Below are positions 16,074 to 18,298 of a stretch of DNA of 18,298 nucleotides, one piece after another (position 1 is the first letter of the stretch; each line of letters begins with the position of its first letter). Source of the stretch: Bacteroidia bacterium (GTDB lineage Bacteria > Bacteroidota > Bacteroidia > Bacteroidales > GCA-2748055). The stretch lies in assembly GCA_030596245.1 (NCBI GenBank), contig JAUVKN010000040.1, forward strand, positions 1 through 18,298, read 5' to 3'. A program made the translations under genes and the position numbers. The notes under the pieces were generated by a model. The model had not been told where the DNA came from. It searched no databases and was given only the letters and a program-made list of their open reading frames with translations.

Positions 16074-16137
16074 AATCAGGAGTTTTAAAATATTACCGAA
16101 TATAGCCAATATGCTATTTAGTTGAAGGTATTTTTCT

Positions 16138-16145
16138 TATTTTTG
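16138..16145 (+). promoter_or_regulatory. Candidate -7 box (TATTTTTG) for metal-efflux locus
   Basis: TATTTTTG is a perfect match to the Bacteroidota -7 consensus TAnnTTTG and lies 22 bp before the ATG of the His-rich protein. The -33 element is weak: TTTA at 16117-16120, 17 bp upstream, is the best candidate. Given the short spacing the mRNA leader would be about 15-20 nt. Confidence 0.4.
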
Positions 16146-16167
16146 CAGTTCATTACCAGGATTGGCA

Positions 16168-16557
16168 ATGGACCAAAAAAGCTTCATATCATTTTTACTT
16201 CTTACCTGTTTCTCAGTTTTTTTGGGGCACAACCTTGTGCCACATCACCACCATACTGAAGCTGTAAATGTGGCGATAGACGGTGATTGTCCCATAAATC
16301 ATGAAGATCATCATGATTCAGAGGAACGTCCAATGCACTGTCATGCCTTCAATGGTGTAGATTTTGTTAAATACAGTCACTCAATTGTAAAACAACCGGT
16401 CAGGGTCATCTCTACATTGATAGTCCCTGTTTCAAAAACGGTGTTGGAACCACCTCCCGTTTTTGAGTCCCAAAGGTATATCTGTCTGAAAATACCGGAT
16501 AAAACAAGCGAGTTTCGTGGTGCCATTTCCATGAGGGCGCCCCCTGTTTCTGCATAA
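16168..16557 (+). CDS. Small His-rich exported protein, metal-efflux locus
   Basis: The 129-aa protein has no function I recognise. It has a hydrophobic N-terminal segment (FISFLLLTCFSVFLG, residues 6-20) that looks like a signal peptide or anchor, then a strongly metal-binding region: HNLVPHHHH at 21-29 and CPINHEDHHDSEERPMHCH at 41-59. About ten histidines and two cysteines fall in 40 residues. The C-terminal half is plain and ends MRAPPVSA. It lies 81 nt upstream of a CusB-type adaptor in the same orientation. Similar short His-rich ORFs often precede heavy-metal RND genes in Bacteroidota (from memory). A periplasmic metal-binding or buffering role is inferred. ATG at 16168 is preferred over the in-frame TTG at 16162 because it puts the hydrophobic segment close to the N-terminus. 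Confidence 0.75.
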   Translation: MDQKSFISFLLLTCFSVFLGHNLVPHHHHTEAVNVAIDGDCPINHEDHHDSEERPMHCHAFNGVDFVKYSHSIVKQPVRVISTLIVPVSKTVLEPPPVFESQRYICLKIPDKTSEFRGAISMRAPPVSA

Positions 16558-16638
16558 TTTTCTCTTCTCATTTATTGAAATCAGAATTGGTATACTGACT
16601 GTATGCCTGCTAATTTTTTCATAAAACATCAGCATATT

Positions 16639-18147
16639 ATGTACAAATTTGGAATAACCATATTGATGGTGATTGCCTGTGCTTGCGGAAACAATCCCGA
16701 TGAAGCTTCCCTGCTACAGGATGATTCACATCAGCACAGCGATGAGGCCATCCAATCCACGCTTTTTGCCGAAAGCACAGAATTCTTTATTGAATACGAA
16801 CCGCTGGAAGCAGGAAAGGAGTCGGAATTCCTGGTTCACGTTACAGATCTTCGAACCTATAAACCCTATTTGTCGGGAAACTTAACCGTTCTTATGGACG
16901 GACTGTCGGTTACTTCAGGTAAGCCCCACAGGCCCGGCATATTTGAGATACCCCTTATTCCCAGGAAAGGAGGTGAATATGATATCACCTTTACACTCAA
17001 TTCGGGAGCCTTTACCGAATCGGTAAAAGACCATGTTCATATTGCCCGGGATCATCATGAATTCTACAACCCCGATGACTCTTCCCAGAGCCACGCTCAT
17101 GGCAATGATGAAGTAGGTGAAGTCTCATTTCTCAAAGAACATGCCTGGAAAACCGGTTTTATGGTTGAAAGAATCCTGCCCGTACAATTTGCATCGATAA
17201 TTCATACCAGTGGCGAGATCATGACTGTGCCAGGTGAGAAGAGAAGTGTTGCTGCAAATAGCCAGGGTATTGTTCACTTCTCCAACAGGAAAATGGTACA
17301 GGGCACCCAGGTAACCAGGGGCCAGCTTCTTTTTACACTGAGCAGTGAAACTATGGTTGAAAACAATGTGAGGCTTCAATACCAGGAATCTCTGAATAGT
17401 TATGAAAAAAGCCAAAGTGAATATGAAAGGCATAAGGTGCTGTATGCCCAGGGTGTCATTTCGGAACGTCAGTTCATCTCCACAAGATCGAAGCTTACAA
17501 CGGACAGTCTTCGATACCATAGTCTGGCTGCCATCACCTCGAAGGATGGCTTAAAGGTGTATGCGCCTGTTTCGGGAACCATTCATGAGTTAAATGTATG
17601 GGAGGGATTGTATATAGAAGCCGGACAAAACCTGGTCACTATCTCTTCCAACAAGAAACTGATGATCAGGGCAGATCTCTCCCAGCAATTCTATGATCAA
17701 TTGGGAGATATTGAGACAGCTAATTTCCGGCCAGCCTACACAGACCTTGTCTATTCCATTGATGACGTAAATGGAAAACTGCTGGCTGCAGGAACTTCTG
17801 TTGCTGAAAATGATCACTACCTGCCCATTATTTTTGAAGTGGAAAACGATGGGAGTCTGCTTGAGGGAGCTTTTACCGAAGTTTTCCTGAAATCATCCCA
17901 AAAGAGCAATGTCCTTGTGGTGCCCATGAGTGCCATTTCAGAAGAGCAGGGAGAGTACTATCTGTATGTTCAGGTAACCGGCGAGAGTTACACCAAACGA
18001 GCAGTCTCCACCGGAAAAAATGATGGTCGGCATCTTGAGATCACAGGTGGTTTGAATTCCGGAGAACGGGTAATCACCAAAGGAGTAATGCTGGTCAAAG
18101 CTGCCTCCATGGTAACCGGTGTTGAAGGTCACGGTCACTCACATTAA
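16639..18147 (+). CDS. cusB: CusB/CzcB-type RND efflux periplasmic adaptor lipoprotein
   Basis: This is the membrane-fusion subunit linking an inner-membrane heavy-metal RND pump to an outer-membrane channel. From ATG at 16639 the product is 502 aa, with a lipobox VIAC (cysteine 14). A His-rich stretch (SHQHSDE, 30-36) precedes an Ig-like domain (about 45-135, FFIEYEPLEAGKESEFLVHV) that is absent from E. coli CusB. A second His-rich linker follows (RDHHEF and SHAHGNDE, 137-158). The lipoyl half-motif SVAANSQGIVHFS (203-215) leads into a short coiled-coil hairpin (about 244-298), then the second lipoyl half LKVYAPVSGTIHEL (305-318) and beta-barrel/membrane-proximal domains. The C-terminus GHGHSH may bind metal. 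An earlier ATG at 16603 is in frame, but 16639 places the lipoprotein signal correctly. The pump gene starts 10 nt downstream. The metal (Cu/Ag or Zn/Co/Cd) cannot be fixed from sequence alone. Confidence 0.88.
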   Translation: MYKFGITILMVIACACGNNPDEASLLQDDSHQHSDEAIQSTLFAESTEFFIEYEPLEAGKESEFLVHVTDLRTYKPYLSGNLTVLMDGLSVTSGKPHRPGIFEIPLIPRKGGEYDITFTLNSGAFTESVKDHVHIARDHHEFYNPDDSSQSHAHGNDEVGEVSFLKEHAWKTGFMVERILPVQFASIIHTSGEIMTVPGEKRSVAANSQGIVHFSNRKMVQGTQVTRGQLLFTLSSETMVENNVRLQYQESLNSYEKSQSEYERHKVLYAQGVISERQFISTRSKLTTDSLRYHSLAAITSKDGLKVYAPVSGTIHELNVWEGLYIEAGQNLVTISSNKKLMIRADLSQQFYDQLGDIETANFRPAYTDLVYSIDDVNGKLLAAGTSVAENDHYLPIIFEVENDGSLLEGAFTEVFLKSSQKSNVLVVPMSAISEEQGEYYLYVQVTGESYTKRAVSTGKNDGRHLEITGGLNSGERVITKGVMLVKAASMVTGVEGHGHSH

Positions 18148-18157
18148 TTCCACAACT

Positions 18158-18298
18158 ATGCTGAACAGAATCATACAATATTCCCTGGACAACAGGATGC
18201 TTGTCATCTTCCTTTCGTTAATGTTGGTTGTGGGCGGATTGTTCACGGTCAGGGAGATGGAAATCGATGTGTTTCCCGATCTTACTGCTCCCACCGTG
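18158..18298 (+). CDS. cusA: CusA/CzcA-type heavy-metal RND pump, 5' end only
   Basis: Only the first 47 codons are inside the window. The translation begins MLNRIIQYSLDNRMLVIF, continues through a first transmembrane helix (LVIFLSLMLVVGGLF) and reaches EMEIDVFPDLTAPTV, the signature N-terminus of heavy-metal-efflux (HME) RND pumps, where 'D-x-x-P-D-L' follows TM1. ATG at 18158 lies 10 nt after the adaptor stop, so the two are co-transcribed. The gene continues past the right edge. Whether it is Cu/Ag (CusA) or Zn/Co/Cd (CzcA) type needs the TM4 motif, which is outside the window. Confidence 0.9.
   Translation, partial: MLNRIIQYSLDNRMLVIFLSLMLVVGGLFTVREMEIDVFPDLTAPTV

Noticed and set aside
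16074..16109. 12-codon N-terminal extension of the AI-2E transporter from a TTG
   Set aside because: The ATG at 16073 gives the expected family length and a polar cytosolic N-terminus; the extension is AT-rich and uses a rare start.
1..18298. CRISPR arrays, insertion sequences, tRNA or rRNA genes
   Set aside because: No regularly spaced repeats, transposase ORFs, terminal inverted repeats or tRNA cloverleaf arms were seen on either strand.

Overview
The window looks like a chromosomal segment from a Bacteroidota bacterium, probably a free-living or environmental Bacteroidales/Marinilabiliales-type lineage (the lineage is inference). The evidence is two proteins with type IX secretion (T9SS) C-terminal sorting domains, several lipoproteins with typical lipoboxes (one with a KDD surface-export-like motif), a TonB receptor, almost no Shine-Dalgarno sequences, and TAnnTTTG-like promoter boxes. 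No mobile elements, tRNA, rRNA or CRISPR arrays were seen.

Layout. (1) 52-2916, plus strand: a tldD-pmbA(tldE) metalloprotease pair; TldD carries a Tat-type signal and TldE has none. (2) 2946-4408, minus strand: a small cadherin-repeat lipoprotein downstream of a divergent uracil-DNA-glycosylase-superfamily protein. (3) 4409-4782: a 374-bp divergent intergenic region with two TGTCA-N3-TGTCA-type boxes exactly 33 bp apart, upstream of clpB (4783-7383). (4) 7385-14906, minus strand: a cobalamin acquisition operon. (5) 15000-16073, minus strand: an AI-2E-family membrane permease. (6) 16168 to the window end, plus strand: a heavy-metal efflux locus with a His-rich exported peptide, a CusB-type adaptor lipoprotein and the first 47 codons of a CusA/CzcA-type RND pump.

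The centrepiece is the cobalamin operon. In transcription order it has a promoter candidate, a clear cobalamin riboswitch (14729-14906), a 728-aa T9SS-secreted protein, a 488-aa T9SS-secreted protein of a family I associate with Bacteroidota B12 loci, a BtuB-like TonB receptor, a BtuG-like beta-propeller surface lipoprotein, and CobO/BtuR corrinoid adenosyltransferase. The five genes are tightly packed: a 41-nt overlap or a TTG restart, then gaps of 1 and 7 nt, then a 4-nt ATGA overlap. The proposed sequence of events is capture of corrinoid at the cell surface by secreted and lipid-anchored binding proteins, import through BtuB, and adenosylation by CobO, with product-mediated shut-off by the riboswitch.

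The least ordinary element is the first protein. It appears to join a BtuG-like propeller, an Ig/cadherin-like linker and a DUF4465 domain (the fold I associate with the BtuH B12-binding proteins) in one polypeptide with a T9SS sorting tail. In gut Bacteroides the corresponding functions are, to my knowledge, on separate lipoproteins. This is a candidate undescribed T9SS-dependent version of surface B12 capture.
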